Made by a program: the position numbers and the translations under genes
Shown here: piece after piece, positions 16,164-24,521 of the stretch
Layout: each line of letters begins with the position of its first letter
Position numbering within the stretch: position 1 is the first letter of the stretch
Notes under the pieces: model-generated
The model's input: only the letters and a program-made list of their open reading frames with translations
What the model was told of the DNA's origin: nothing
The model's database searches: none
Assembly (NCBI RefSeq): GCF_036227485.1
Contig: NZ_CP109479.1
Location: 8,680,001-8,744,000, forward strand
DNA length: 64,000 nt
From: Streptomyces sp. NBC_01451
Lineage (GTDB): Bacteria > Actinomycetota > Actinomycetes > Streptomycetales > Streptomycetaceae
Reading direction: 5' to 3'

Positions 16164-17840
16164 ATGGCGGAGATCCAGATCGAGTTCGACGTTCCGGCCG
16201 AGATGCGTGACGGCACGGTGCTGCGCGCCGATGTCTACCGGCCCGGCGGCACGGGACCGTGGCCGGTGCTCCTGAGCAGGCTGCCGTACGGCAAGCAGAT
16301 GGCTCTGGCGATCGTCCTCCTCGATCCCCTGGCGGCGGCTCGGCGGGGCTTCATGGTGGTCGTCCAGGACACGCGGGGCCGGTTCGCCTCCGAGGGGGAG
16401 TGGGAGCCGTGGACGTACGAGGAGAGCGACGGGTACGACACCGTGCGGTGGGCTGCTGCCCTGCCCGGCTCGAACGGCTCGGTCGGCATGATCGGCGCCA
16501 GCTACTTCGGCAACACGCAGTGGATGGCGGCGCTGTCGAAGCCGCCGGAGCTGAAGGCGATCGCGCCGATGGTCACGTGGTCCGACCCGGACGACGGCCT
16601 GTGGACGCGCGGCGGCGCGATCGAACTCGGCATTACCGCGCCCTGGTCCCTCATGATGGGCGCCGACGCGCTGATGCGTCGACACAGCACCGACCCCGCC
16701 GCGCTCGGCGGCAGCCTCGTCGGTCTCGTACAGGATCTGGACGGCCTGGCGGGCGGCGGTTACGGGGAGCTGCCGGCTGGGCGGTTTCCCGCGTTCGCCC
16801 GGCACGACCTTCCTGAGCTGGGCTACGAGCGTTCGCGGCGCGAGCCCGACTGGACGCGCACGGCCCGGGTCGCGGGCCGGCACGACGAGGTCGACCTGCC
16901 CACCTTCCAGGTCGGCGGCTGGTACGACATCTTCACCCAGGGCACGCTCGACAACTTCACCGCCATGCGCCGGGCCGGCCGGTCCGCCACGCTGATCATG
17001 GGTCCGTGGAGTCACACCAACCAGCAGCACGTCATCGGCGACGTCAACTTCGGGTTCAGCGCGAACTCCGCCTTCATGGGCATGCGCGGACCCCTGAACG
17101 GCCTCCAGCTCGACTGGTTCCAGCGCACGCTCGGCGAGGGGGAGGCTCTGGAGCCGGACACGGGCGCGGTGCTGCTGTTCGTCATGGGCGTCAACCAGTG
17201 GCGCGAGGAGACGGAATGGCCGCTGTCGCGGGCGGTGGACACGGACTTCCACCTGCGTGCGGGCGGACGCCTGACACAGGAGCCGCCCGGTGTCGCCGAG
17301 CAGGCCGAGGAGTTCGCCTACGACCCGGCGGATCCGGTGCCCACCACCGGCGGCGCGTTGCTGATGACCGACGAGTTCCGCCCCGGACCGCTGGATCAGG
17401 CGGCTGTGGAGGCGCGTGAGGACGTCCTGGTCTTCACCAGCGAACCGCTCGCCGAGGATCTGGAGGTGACCGGCCGGGTCCGGGCGGTGCTCTTCGCCGC
17501 TACGGACGGAGTCTCGACCGACTGGGTGGCACGCCTGTGCGACGTCGACGAGAACGGTGTCTCCCGCAATGTGGCCGACGGCATCGTGCGGGTGCGTGCG
17601 GCGACACCGGGCGAGGCGGCCGAACACGTCGTGGACCTGTGGTCGACCAGCATCGTCTTCCGGGCGGGTCACCGGATACGGGTCCAGGTCACCTCCAGCA
17701 ACTTCCCCCGCTGGGACCGCAACCTGAACACGGGCGAACCCGAGGAGAGCGCGACCACGTCCCGAGTGGCCCGGCAGCAGGTCTTCCACGACCCCGCGCG
17801 CCCCTCCCGCATCGTCCTGCCCGTGGTGCCTCCAGCCTGA
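16164..17840 (+). CDS. CocE/NonD family hydrolase (X-Pro dipeptidyl-peptidase fold)
   Basis: 558 aa from ATG 16164 with AAAGGAG 9 nt upstream. The N-terminal alpha/beta hydrolase part carries the serine nucleophile in GASYFGN (Ser113) after the QDTRGRFASEGEW segment. GPWSHTNQQH holds the likely catalytic His near residue 280. The C-terminal jelly-roll domain (from about residue 370) shows ITSEPLAEDLEVTGRVRAVLFA-type motifs. No signal peptide is seen. Family members hydrolyse esters or acyl-amides such as cocaine or glutaryl-cephalosporins; the substrate here is unknown. It appears monocistronic. Confidence 0.92.
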   Translation: MAEIQIEFDVPAEMRDGTVLRADVYRPGGTGPWPVLLSRLPYGKQMALAIVLLDPLAAARRGFMVVVQDTRGRFASEGEWEPWTYEESDGYDTVRWAAALPGSNGSVGMIGASYFGNTQWMAALSKPPELKAIAPMVTWSDPDDGLWTRGGAIELGITAPWSLMMGADALMRRHSTDPAALGGSLVGLVQDLDGLAGGGYGELPAGRFPAFARHDLPELGYERSRREPDWTRTARVAGRHDEVDLPTFQVGGWYDIFTQGTLDNFTAMRRAGRSATLIMGPWSHTNQQHVIGDVNFGFSANSAFMGMRGPLNGLQLDWFQRTLGEGEALEPDTGAVLLFVMGVNQWREETEWPLSRAVDTDFHLRAGGRLTQEPPGVAEQAEEFAYDPADPVPTTGGALLMTDEFRPGPLDQAAVEAREDVLVFTSEPLAEDLEVTGRVRAVLFAATDGVSTDWVARLCDVDENGVSRNVADGIVRVRAATPGEAAEHVVDLWSTSIVFRAGHRIRVQVTSSNFPRWDRNLNTGEPEESATTSRVARQQVFHDPARPSRIVLPVVPPA

Positions 17841-18308
17841 CCGGGAGCGACGGGAGAGCCTGCCGATCCGTTGCTCCGGTGGGCAAGGAGGCCGAAGTGG
17901 CCATGCCGGCTCGGTCGAAAGGAGGCAGGCATCCTGCCGCAGAGGCGATGACCTCCTACGGGCGCCTGCCCCTCGGCAGACGTCGCAGTGAGGGTTCCTT
18001 GGTCAGCAGACCGACCAGGTTCCGCTCGGCCGGTCGGCCGGCCCGCGGTTGCGGGGCCGGATCCGGCGGCGGCCGTCCGGTCGAGTACGGCACCGAGGTC
18101 CTGGGCCGAGTGGGCAGGTGACCCGCCTGCTCGATCTGCTGCCAGGGGTGGCCACCGAACTCCGGCTGCTGTTCATGACCACCCACTACGCCGCCCACGG
18201 TCCCTTCATCGACGCCCTGCCCAAGCCCCGAGCGGCAAGCCCCGGGGCTACCTGCTGTGCAACCGCCGGCGCATCGAACTACGCCGCCCCGGAGCCACGT
18301 TGAACGGC
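17841..18308. other. Gene-free stretch with unrecognised coding scraps
   Basis: Reading frames are short and mutually inconsistent. A plus-strand scrap at about 18121-18230 reads VTRLLDLLPGVATELRLLFMTTHYAAHGPFIDALPK and looks protein-like, but I cannot name its family. It is interpreted as debris of one or more lost genes at the start of a scarred region. Confidence 0.45.
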
Positions 18309-18400
18309 ATGGAACCTCTGCTCGACGAGCAACACGGCACCGTCCGGTGGCTGTTGCTCAACCGCCCTGAGCGGCGCAACGCCCTCAAACAGAGGCTGCG
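18309..18400 (+). pseudogene. 5' fragment of an enoyl-CoA hydratase/isomerase (crotonase) gene
   Basis: An ATG opens a frame reading MEPLLDEQHGTVRWLLLNRP followed by ERRNALKQRL. This is the typical first strand of crotonase-family enzymes (VxxLxLNRPxxxNAL). The similarity ends after about 30 codons, well short of a complete protein (about 250 aa). Only the amino terminus survives. Confidence 0.7.
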
Positions 18401-18539
18401 GACGGGCAGGCGTCCTCGACGTCCGTATATGGCAGCGGCGCTTGGTGTGTCCCACTCCCGGCTGCCGGCAGCCCTTCCGCACACAGATACCCATTGAGCG
18501 TCACCTGCGACGCCCGGTCCGTCTGACCAGGTAAGTCAG

Positions 18540-18766
18540 GGCTTTGGTGCAGGAGTTGGCGGGCCGGGCGGATCTCGCTCGCCGGCGATGCTCGCGGCGG
18601 GCCTGTTCGCCGCACGGCCCTGCGCGCCCTGCTGCGCATCCCGCTGTCAACCGGGCGGACGCCCCGCGTGATCGGCGTCGACGACCTCGCTCTGCGCCAA
18701 CGGCACCGCTGTGCCGCCTTGGTGATCGATGCCGAGACGTACGAGCGGATCGACGTGCTGCCCGTG
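18540..18766 (+). pseudogene. ISL3-family transposase fragment
   Basis: The frame reading RRTALRALLRIPLSTGRTPR, VIGVDDLALRQRHRCAALVI, then DAETYERIDVLPV matches the start of the DDE catalytic domain of ISL3 transposases, with the first Asp in GVDDLAL. Neither the N-terminal zinc finger nor the rest of the catalytic domain is present, and no terminal repeats were found. The fragment stops where the SnoaL-like gene ends, so this is a recombination scar. Confidence 0.75.
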
Positions 18767-18767
18767 G

Positions 18768-19160
18768 TTACTGTTCGGCGGCCTCTCGGGCGATCTGCTC
18801 GAACTGGGCGCCCATGGCCTCGCCGAGCGCCTGGGCGGCGGAGAGCGGTCGCACCATCACCGTGAACTCGTCGATCTTCCCGTCGTCGTCGAAGTGCAGG
18901 AAGTCGCATCCCTGGAGTTGCTTGCCGGCGACGGTGGCGGTGAAGACGAAGGCGTGATCGCGGCCGTCGGGGTTGGCGATCTCGCGGACGTAGGTGAAGT
19001 CCTCGAAGACCCGGAGCACGCCGCGCAGGATCGCCGCGGTGATGGCCTTGCCCGGGTACGGCTTGAAGGTGACGGGGCTGGTGAAGACGACGTCGTCGGC
19101 CAGCAGGGCGGCCACGGCGTCCAGGTCGCGACTCTCGACGGCCTTGCGGAAGGGGTGCAT
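18768..19160 (-). CDS. SnoaL/NTF2-like fold protein
   Basis: 130 aa from ATG 19160 with GAGGTGGGC upstream; an in-frame start at 19175 is less likely. It is a single NTF2-like cone-shaped domain: FRKAVESRDLDAVAALLADDVVFTSPVTFKPYPGK at the N-terminus, and GCDFLHFDDDGKIDEFTVMVRPL in the strand region. Such proteins can be isomerases, cyclases or ligand binders; no catalytic assignment is possible. It is divergent from a padR gene that probably controls it. Confidence 0.85.
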   Translation of the reverse strand: MHPFRKAVESRDLDAVAALLADDVVFTSPVTFKPYPGKAITAAILRGVLRVFEDFTYVREIANPDGRDHAFVFTATVAGKQLQGCDFLHFDDDGKIDEFTVMVRPLSAAQALGEAMGAQFEQIAREAAEQ

Positions 19161-19242
19161 GAGCCCACCTCTCATACTCAGAAATGTGAATAGGTGCTTT
19201 GGAGGTTAGAGGGGCCCCTGAGCCTTGTCTACAGGGAGTCGT

Positions 19243-19270
19243 GGATTATTAGTCACTTTGTTGATTAGTC
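19243..19270. promoter_or_regulatory. Probable PadR-type operator in the SnoaL/padR intergenic region
   Basis: ATTAGTC occurs twice in direct orientation around ACTTTGTTGA (19255-19264), 15-30 bp before the padR start. The same 10-mer returns inverted at 19889-19898 after padR, which supports a regulator site rather than chance. Confidence 0.55.
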
Positions 19271-19285
19271 TGTTAGCTTGCTTTC

Positions 19286-19861
19286 ATGGCTTTGCGGAAC
19301 GCGGTGATGGCCGCGCTGTTGGAGGGCGAGGCGTCCGGGTACGACCTCGCGAAGGCGTTCGATGCGACGGTCGCCAACTTCTGGATGTCGACGCCTCAGC
19401 AGCTCTACCGGGAGCTGGATCGCATGGAGACCGAAGGGCTTGTCACGGCCCGTGTCGTCGAGCAGAAGCGCCGCCCCAACAAGCGGCTGTTCTCCTTGAC
19501 GGCGGCCGGGCGGAAGGCCGTCCACGCCTACACCGCCGAGTCCTTGGTCAAACCGGCGGTAATCCGGGACGAGTTGCTTGTCAAGGTGCAGTGCCTGGAC
19601 GCGGGGGACATGGAAGCGGTCCGGACCGCCATCACGGAGCGCATGGAGTGGGCCACCGCCAAGCTGGCCCGCTACGAGCGGCTCCGGCGGCGCCTGCTCG
19701 ACGGGCGCTCCGAGGAGGCGTACTTCGCCGAGGCCGAGCGCATCGGCCCGTATCTCACCCTGCTGCGCGGGATGTCGTTCGAGCGGGAGAACCTCCAGTG
19801 GGGGGACATGGCGCTGCGCAGGATCGAACAGCGCACGGCCGCGCTCCGGGCCGACGGCTGA
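19286..19861 (+). CDS. PadR family transcriptional regulator
   Basis: 191 aa. The N-terminal winged helix (ALRNAVMAALLEGEASGYDLAKAFDATVANFW, then TPQQLYRELDRMETEGLVTAR and a wing at KRRPNKRLFSLTAAGRKAV) is followed by a C-terminal helical PadR_C (Vir-like) dimerisation region of about 95 residues. It likely represses the divergent SnoaL-like gene and itself in response to a small molecule. Confidence 0.93.
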   Translation: MALRNAVMAALLEGEASGYDLAKAFDATVANFWMSTPQQLYRELDRMETEGLVTARVVEQKRRPNKRLFSLTAAGRKAVHAYTAESLVKPAVIRDELLVKVQCLDAGDMEAVRTAITERMEWATAKLARYERLRRRLLDGRSEEAYFAEAERIGPYLTLLRGMSFERENLQWGDMALRRIEQRTAALRADG

Positions 19862-19888
19862 CCGCGACGATCCCATCCACGCCGTTGG

Positions 19889-19898
19889 TCAACAAAGT
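19889..19898. promoter_or_regulatory. Inverted copy of the padR-region motif
   Basis: TCAACAAAGT is the exact reverse complement of the core motif at 19255-19264 and lies within GGTCAACAAAGTTAGTA just after the padR stop. It may be a second regulator site. Confidence 0.45.
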
Positions 19899-19932
19899 TA
19901 GTATCTGGGTGGTCGTGAGCAGCCCGGCCTCT

Positions 19933-20409
19933 CAGGGGTCGTCGGTCTGCGTCCGAGCGAGGACCGGCTGCGGTTCCTCGTCGGCGGGAATGCGATGCAG
20001 TCCCTTGCGGTCGTAGAACCGGGTCAAGGCGAAGCCGAAGGGGCACGCGACCGCGAGTCCCAAGCCCAGGAATCCCCAGCTTCGGGGGAGTCCGGCGTCG
20101 CCCTGGGCGTCGTAGCAGAGGATGGAGCGGACGACGTCGGTGATCTGACGGCGCAGGGGCTGGAACTCGCATCAGCGTGCTGCTGAGGGCCAGGTTCTGT
20201 ACCCGGGTCGCGCAATAGCGGGCTGGGGATCCGCAACGTGCCCATGCCGCTGTGGGAGTCGAGCGGATGCCTGTCCCCGACCTGTGCCCCGGTCGGGGTC
20301 GGTCAGCAGCAACGGTGATCAGCAGTGCCACGACGACTACGACCACGTCGCCGACGATCCGCAGACGCGTTGCGCGCAATACGCGAAGGGATGTCGGCGT
20401 GCACCTCAA
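19933..20409 (-). pseudogene. Frameshifted small membrane protein gene
   Basis: The minus strand encodes a first membrane segment (RLRIVGDVVVVVVALLITVA) in one frame until about 20170. In another frame it continues EFQPLRRQITDVVRSI, then PRSWGFLGLGLAVACPFGF, then ALTRFYDRKGLHRIP, to a TGA at 19933. Joining the two needs a small indel near 20170. Two hydrophobic segments and a basic-acidic tail point to a membrane protein of about 150 aa; its family is unknown to me. Confidence 0.5.
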
Positions 20410-20599
20410 AGTGTGCAGCCGCCCACAGATGAACGTGCCTGGCCGGGTGCCGCCGCCTCGCGCGGAGCGAGTGACCCGACAGCGTCACGCTGCGCGCCAT
20501 GACAGTGGATCGGCTGCGCCGGAAACATGTGTGACAAAGCCGCGAGCCTTTGGCACGATCGCTCGGTCGCCCTGACCTGCCCGATTCTGGAGGAACGCC

Positions 20600-21289
20600 A
20601 CGGCCGTCAATTACGAGCTCGCCCCGGCCTGGTTGCCGTGGTCTGCCGTCGATCCCGACCTCATCGCCTTCGACTGGGACGATGAGGAGGGCTCTCGGGT
20701 CGCCACAGTGATTGCCTCGATGGTTCCTCCTGCCGGTGCCGGGTGGGAAGAGGGGCATCGCTTCACCGCCGAGGTCACGGCGCTGCTGGCTGCCCGATAC
20801 GGTCGATGGGCCTGCGGATGGCATTGGGCGGTCGGCGAGGGAGGTGGTGGTGGCGTCGTCACCAGCTGGTGCTGTACCTCCCATTCCGTGGGCGAGCCCT
20901 CAGCGACGGCCGCCGGGGTCGTCGCGTCACTTCTGGAGTGGCGCGACTGGCTGGAGGAGCTGGCCGAGCGGTTCGCGCGGTTGGCGCCGCCCGCCGGGGC
21001 GGATGCCGAGGATCGAAGCTGGCACCTGGAACGGGCGGCCACCCGACTGGTGACGGTGGTCGTGGACCGCACGGGTGCCGAATGCGGCTGGTACGGGCTC
21101 TGCCGCACGGTGCTGACGTGGTTCCTCTCATCCACGGGCATGGAGCCGGAGACCGCGAAGGACGCGGTCGACGCCGCGATTGGCGGACGGTTCAAGAGCT
21201 GGACGACGCCGTCACGGACCCTGGTCGACGCCGTGGGAGAGGATCTTGCCGAAGGCCTGACCGGTGAGCGGCCTTACCGTGACCGTTGA
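20600..21289 (+). CDS. Hypothetical protein upstream of a Fic-domain gene
   Basis: The coding frame reads AVNYELAPAWLPWSAVDPDL from 20603, directly after an ACG codon that sits 7 nt behind a good Shine-Dalgarno (GGAGG at 20589-20593). No ATG or GTG is available there; the next possible start is TTG at 20633. The protein (218-229 aa) is Trp-rich, soluble, with a TAEVTALLAARYGRWACGWHWAVGEGGGGG region and an acidic C-terminal half. I do not recognise a family. Its 3' end overlaps the Fic gene by 26 bp, so the two are co-translated and probably work together, perhaps as partner or antitoxin. Confidence 0.7.
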   Translation, partial: TAVNYELAPAWLPWSAVDPDLIAFDWDDEEGSRVATVIASMVPPAGAGWEEGHRFTAEVTALLAARYGRWACGWHWAVGEGGGGGVVTSWCCTSHSVGEPSATAAGVVASLLEWRDWLEELAERFARLAPPAGADAEDRSWHLERAATRLVTVVVDRTGAECGWYGLCRTVLTWFLSSTGMEPETAKDAVDAAIGGRFKSWTTPSRTLVDAVGEDLAEGLTGERPYRDR

Positions 21290-21914
21290 CTCCTTGGCTG
21301 CCTGGTGCCATGTCAGAAACCAGATCGACTGGGCCTTCGCGGTCGCTGAGACGCCAGCCCCGGTCGAGGCGGCCGTGGATGGCCTGTGCATCTGGTGCGA
21401 TGTGGGGGACCGTCGCTCAGATCCGGCTCGGGGCGACCGGTTGCTCGCGGCGCTGGCTCAGTCGCGCGCGGACGCATCTCGTGGACGCCCCCTCACCTGG
21501 GCGCTTCTGGCTGAATGGCAGCGGCTTGTCCTTGGCATGACCGAGGTTCCGTTCCGGCAAGGCGATGCTTTCGCCAAGGGCGGCCGGGAACGCTACGCGC
21601 TCACGCCACACACCCGGCGGGACTTCGAGGACTGTCTGCGCGAGAGCGCCGACCCGGGAGTCCCCTTGGCCTCCCGTGCGGCCAGGGCCTACCTTGACGT
21701 GGCCTTTTTCCACCCCTTCCCGGACGGCAACGCCCGCCTCGCCATGCTCACCCTCGGTTATGTCCTGGAGCTGGAGGGAGTTCGGCTTGATCAGGTCGGC
21801 CCCTTGCAGACCACGCGCTACGCGGACGACGCCGTCGGCGCGGCGGATTTGGCTTCCCTGGTCTCCGTCCTCGTCCGCTCGACGCACCACAGGGCGACCA
21901 GAGCCCGTCACTGA
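21264..21914 (+). CDS. Fic/DOC family protein with non-canonical motif
   Basis: 216 aa from GTG 21264. The Fic fold signature is HPFPDGNARLAM (His150), compared with HxFx(D/E)GNGRxxR: catalytic His, Asp and Asn are kept, the second Gly is Ala, and the final Arg that binds the nucleotide gamma-phosphate is Met. Fic enzymes usually transfer AMP or other phosphates to hydroxyls of target proteins. No inhibitory (S/T)xxxE(G/N) motif is evident in this protein, so control may come from the overlapping upstream gene. Confidence 0.87.
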   Translation: MSGLTVTVDSLAAWCHVRNQIDWAFAVAETPAPVEAAVDGLCIWCDVGDRRSDPARGDRLLAALAQSRADASRGRPLTWALLAEWQRLVLGMTEVPFRQGDAFAKGGRERYALTPHTRRDFEDCLRESADPGVPLASRAARAYLDVAFFHPFPDGNARLAMLTLGYVLELEGVRLDQVGPLQTTRYADDAVGAADLASLVSVLVRSTHHRATRARH

Positions 21915-21994
21915 GACCGCAACCGATCAGGTTCCCTTGACCGGTCCGGCCAGGAGTTGAGCACGTACATCCATACGCGCAGCCGTACGCGGCT

Positions 21995-22600
21995 GAGCAC
22001 GCGGATGTGTACGCCGACACCGTAAGGTCCGCGATCTCGTCGTATCCGGAAGGAAGGTCGCCGAGATCGCTGTGGCCGCAAACGTATCGCCGAGTTGGAG
22101 GGCGAGTCGGCCATCCACCGTCGGGCTGCCGAACTGCTGGGTGAGGTGAAGTCCCCCAAAAAGCGGTTCGAAGCCATCCGTGCAATGGCTTGTGAGCACC
22201 TCCCGGTGCAGCCGGCCCGCCGGTTGCTGAACGTCGCCGAGTCCGGGTACTACGCCCGGCCCAGCCGTCCGCAGTCGAACCGCCTGGTCCAGTGTGCCTG
22301 GCCGACCGAGGCTATGGTGGGCGTCCACACCGTTTCCCGCGGCACCTACGGCTCACGCCCGGTCCACGCCGAACCCGGTCTCGGGCTGAGCGTTCACGTC
22401 AGCCACGGCACCGTGGAACTCCAGATGCAGTGTGCCGGTCTGCACGGCCTGCCCGGCAACCGGCGCCCCGCGCCAAAATTCACATCACCCCATCCGTCGC
22501 AGACCTGTTGGAACGCAACTTCACCTGTCACGCCCGGGACCAGCTGGGGGTCACCGACCGGGCTTGCCCGGAACTTCGACGTCCGAGGCACCTCCACTAT
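21995..22600 (+). pseudogene. IS3-family transposase remnant
   Basis: VRDLVVSGRKVAEIAVAANVS (about 22025-22090) is the helix-turn-helix of an IS3 orfA. It is followed after a deletion by RIAELEGESAIHRRAAELLG and further IS3 orfB pieces: RFEAIRAMACEHLPVQPARRLLNVAESGYYARPSRP, SRGTYGSRPVHAE and HGTVELQMQCAGLHGLPGNRRP. A shift near 22480 moves it into another frame. The DDE domain beyond the first Asp is absent and no terminal repeats are visible. Confidence 0.82.
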
Positions 22601-22615
22601 GAGGAAGAAACCCTG

Positions 22616-23167
22616 ATGGCGGACATGACGAGTCCGGAGCGCGAAAGGCGGCTGCCCGTCGCGCTTCTGGTAGTGGCCTGCTGTGTGTTCCTGGTCGTCG
22701 CCGGGGCGATCCTTGCTGCGCCACTCGGGCTCTCCGGGTTCAAGGACAATGCGCTGCCGAAGCCTCCGAAGGAGAGCCACGGGATCCCCGGCGCCGCGCT
22801 CCAGAAGACCTTCCGGCTCGCGGTGCCGGCCGGTGCCCGGGACGCCTCCTACCTGGTGGTCCCGGGCGACGGCAGCGCGGAGAGCAGCCAGGACCTCTAT
22901 CTGCGCTTCCGCACCACCCCTGCGGGCCTCAAGGGGTTCCTGACCTCGCTGGACAAGACCACCGGAGACCTGACAGCCGATGACGCCGTCCTGGATCAGG
23001 ACGACATCGACTCCGTCGAGCTTCCCTGGAAGATCGGAACCAAGGGGCACCTCGCCGGCCTCTACGCGGACATTCCCGAGCAGGGCGACACCGTGGGAAC
23101 CGCCCTGCTGACCGTCGACGAGAGCAAGGTGGCCGCGCCCTTGGTCTACGCCCATGTCACCGTCTAG
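22616..23167 (+). CDS. Membrane-anchored hypothetical protein
   Basis: 183 aa from ATG 22616, with GAGGAAG 7 nt upstream. A short charged N-terminus (MADMTSPERERRLP) is followed by one membrane helix (about residues 15-37, ALLVVACCVFLVVAGAILAA) and an extracytoplasmic domain of about 145 residues without recognised motifs. The domain is rich in beta-type segments (TFRLAVPAGARDASYLVVPGD, DLYLRFRTTPAGLKGFL). It sits directly behind the IS3 remnant with no operon partner. Confidence 0.72.
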   Translation: MADMTSPERERRLPVALLVVACCVFLVVAGAILAAPLGLSGFKDNALPKPPKESHGIPGAALQKTFRLAVPAGARDASYLVVPGDGSAESSQDLYLRFRTTPAGLKGFLTSLDKTTGDLTADDAVLDQDDIDSVELPWKIGTKGHLAGLYADIPEQGDTVGTALLTVDESKVAAPLVYAHVTV

Positions 23168-23316
23168 CCCAGTGTTCTTGGCTGACCGGGGACGCGGCTG
23201 CTGCTGTGGCGAGTGGCCGTCTCGACGCCCCTCAGGGCCATTGAGAGAGGGGCCCTGTTGGGCAGTACCACGTCGGACGTGGTGGGCAGCCCCGGTGCCT
23301 GGTATCGGGGAATCGC

Positions 23317-24402
23317 TCATGCCAGGCTGACGTGCATGCCGCCCTCGGCCAGGACATCGAGGAGTCCGGCGAACAGGTCGTAGGGCCGGCCGTCCGGTGT
23401 GAGGGTCCGGGACAGGTGTTCGCGTGCGGTCGCGGCGTCCCGCCAGAGCAGGGTTGCGGGGGCGGTGTAGCCGAAGGTGCCGCGCAGGCAGTCGTCGAGT
23501 GCGTCCAGACCGCCGCCGAAGTAGCCACCCGGTCCGTTCACCGCCTCGCCGAGCGCCAGGTAGAGGCCTGGTACGTCGGTGATGTGCCGGCCGTCGAGTT
23601 GGTAGGCGTGATCTGCGGGCCGGTCGTGGTGGGTGCGGCGGCAGGCCCGTTCCCGGACGAGATCGAGCCAGGCCCCGCGGCGGCGGGTGTCGAGGCCGGC
23701 CCAGGTATTCAGAGTGTCCGGCGGCCCGGCGAACCAGCGCTCCCAGATGGGCCGGGCGTAATCGGCAACGGGCGTGAAGAGTTCTCCGTCGAGTTCCAGG
23801 TCGATCAGATCTGTCCCGTAGGAGGATGGGTGCCAGGCGCTGACTTCGGCCCACAGCGGTCGCTCGGTGAGCGGCTCGCCCCGGTCGTCGTGTATCTCCA
23901 GGGCGGCCTCCTCCAGTTCCAGCGCCCGCCGGGTGCCCTTCGTCAGCGCTGCCCGCAGCCGATCACCCTGGGCGAGCCCCCGCAGGACGAGTGCGGGCGC
24001 CATCCGCTCGGGCGGCAGGACACGGGTGAATTACCGGCAGGAGCCCAGCCACCGGTGCCCGTCGTGCACTCGGACGGGACCCCTGTGCCCCTCGGGCGGA
24101 CCTTCGTAGTCGTCCAGACCGGTGAGCACGAGGCTGTCTGTCGCGAGCAGTTGCCCTCCGCTCTCCGCGTCCTCCAACAGCCAGGGCCCGACTGCCTCGT
24201 CCTCCGGCACCAGCCACACCCGGGTGCCTGCCCAGCCGCGCACCTCGGCTCCTTCGCCAACCCAGCCGAACAGCTCGTATGTCCCACGCAGGGGTTCCCC
24301 GAACAGCCCTTCCGCTTCTGCGCAGACGCCCCAGGCGTGGCCGTGCGCCGTCCCGGTCAGCGTGTATCGGGCCCGCCCGCGATCGCTCTGGTCCTTACGC
24401 AC
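23317..24402 (-). pseudogene. Barstar-family gene interrupted by an in-frame TAA
   Basis: One continuous frame of 362 codons contains a single stop, TAA at 24031-24033. Upstream (123 codons) reads YTLTGTAHGHAWGVCAEAEGLFGEP..., downstream FTRVLPPERMAPALVLRGL... to the end. The C-terminal part holds a barstar-like domain (LDGRHITDVPGLYLALGEAV, then GGYFGGGLDALDDCL). In intact streptomycete relatives known to me the two parts form one polypeptide of about 350 aa. The downstream part could restart at ATG 24003. Barstar domains bind and inhibit barnase-like RNases. TAA is the rarest stop in such genomes, which favours a point mutation. Confidence 0.8.
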
Positions 24403-24521
24403 GGTGGAATCATGCCCGGACCCGGCTTTCGCGGCGCAGCCCTTTTCCGCACGGCCGGGGTGAAGCCGTGGGCCGCCAAAGTGAAGTGCTGTCCGTGCTC
24501 GCCACGCCGTAGCGTCCTGGG

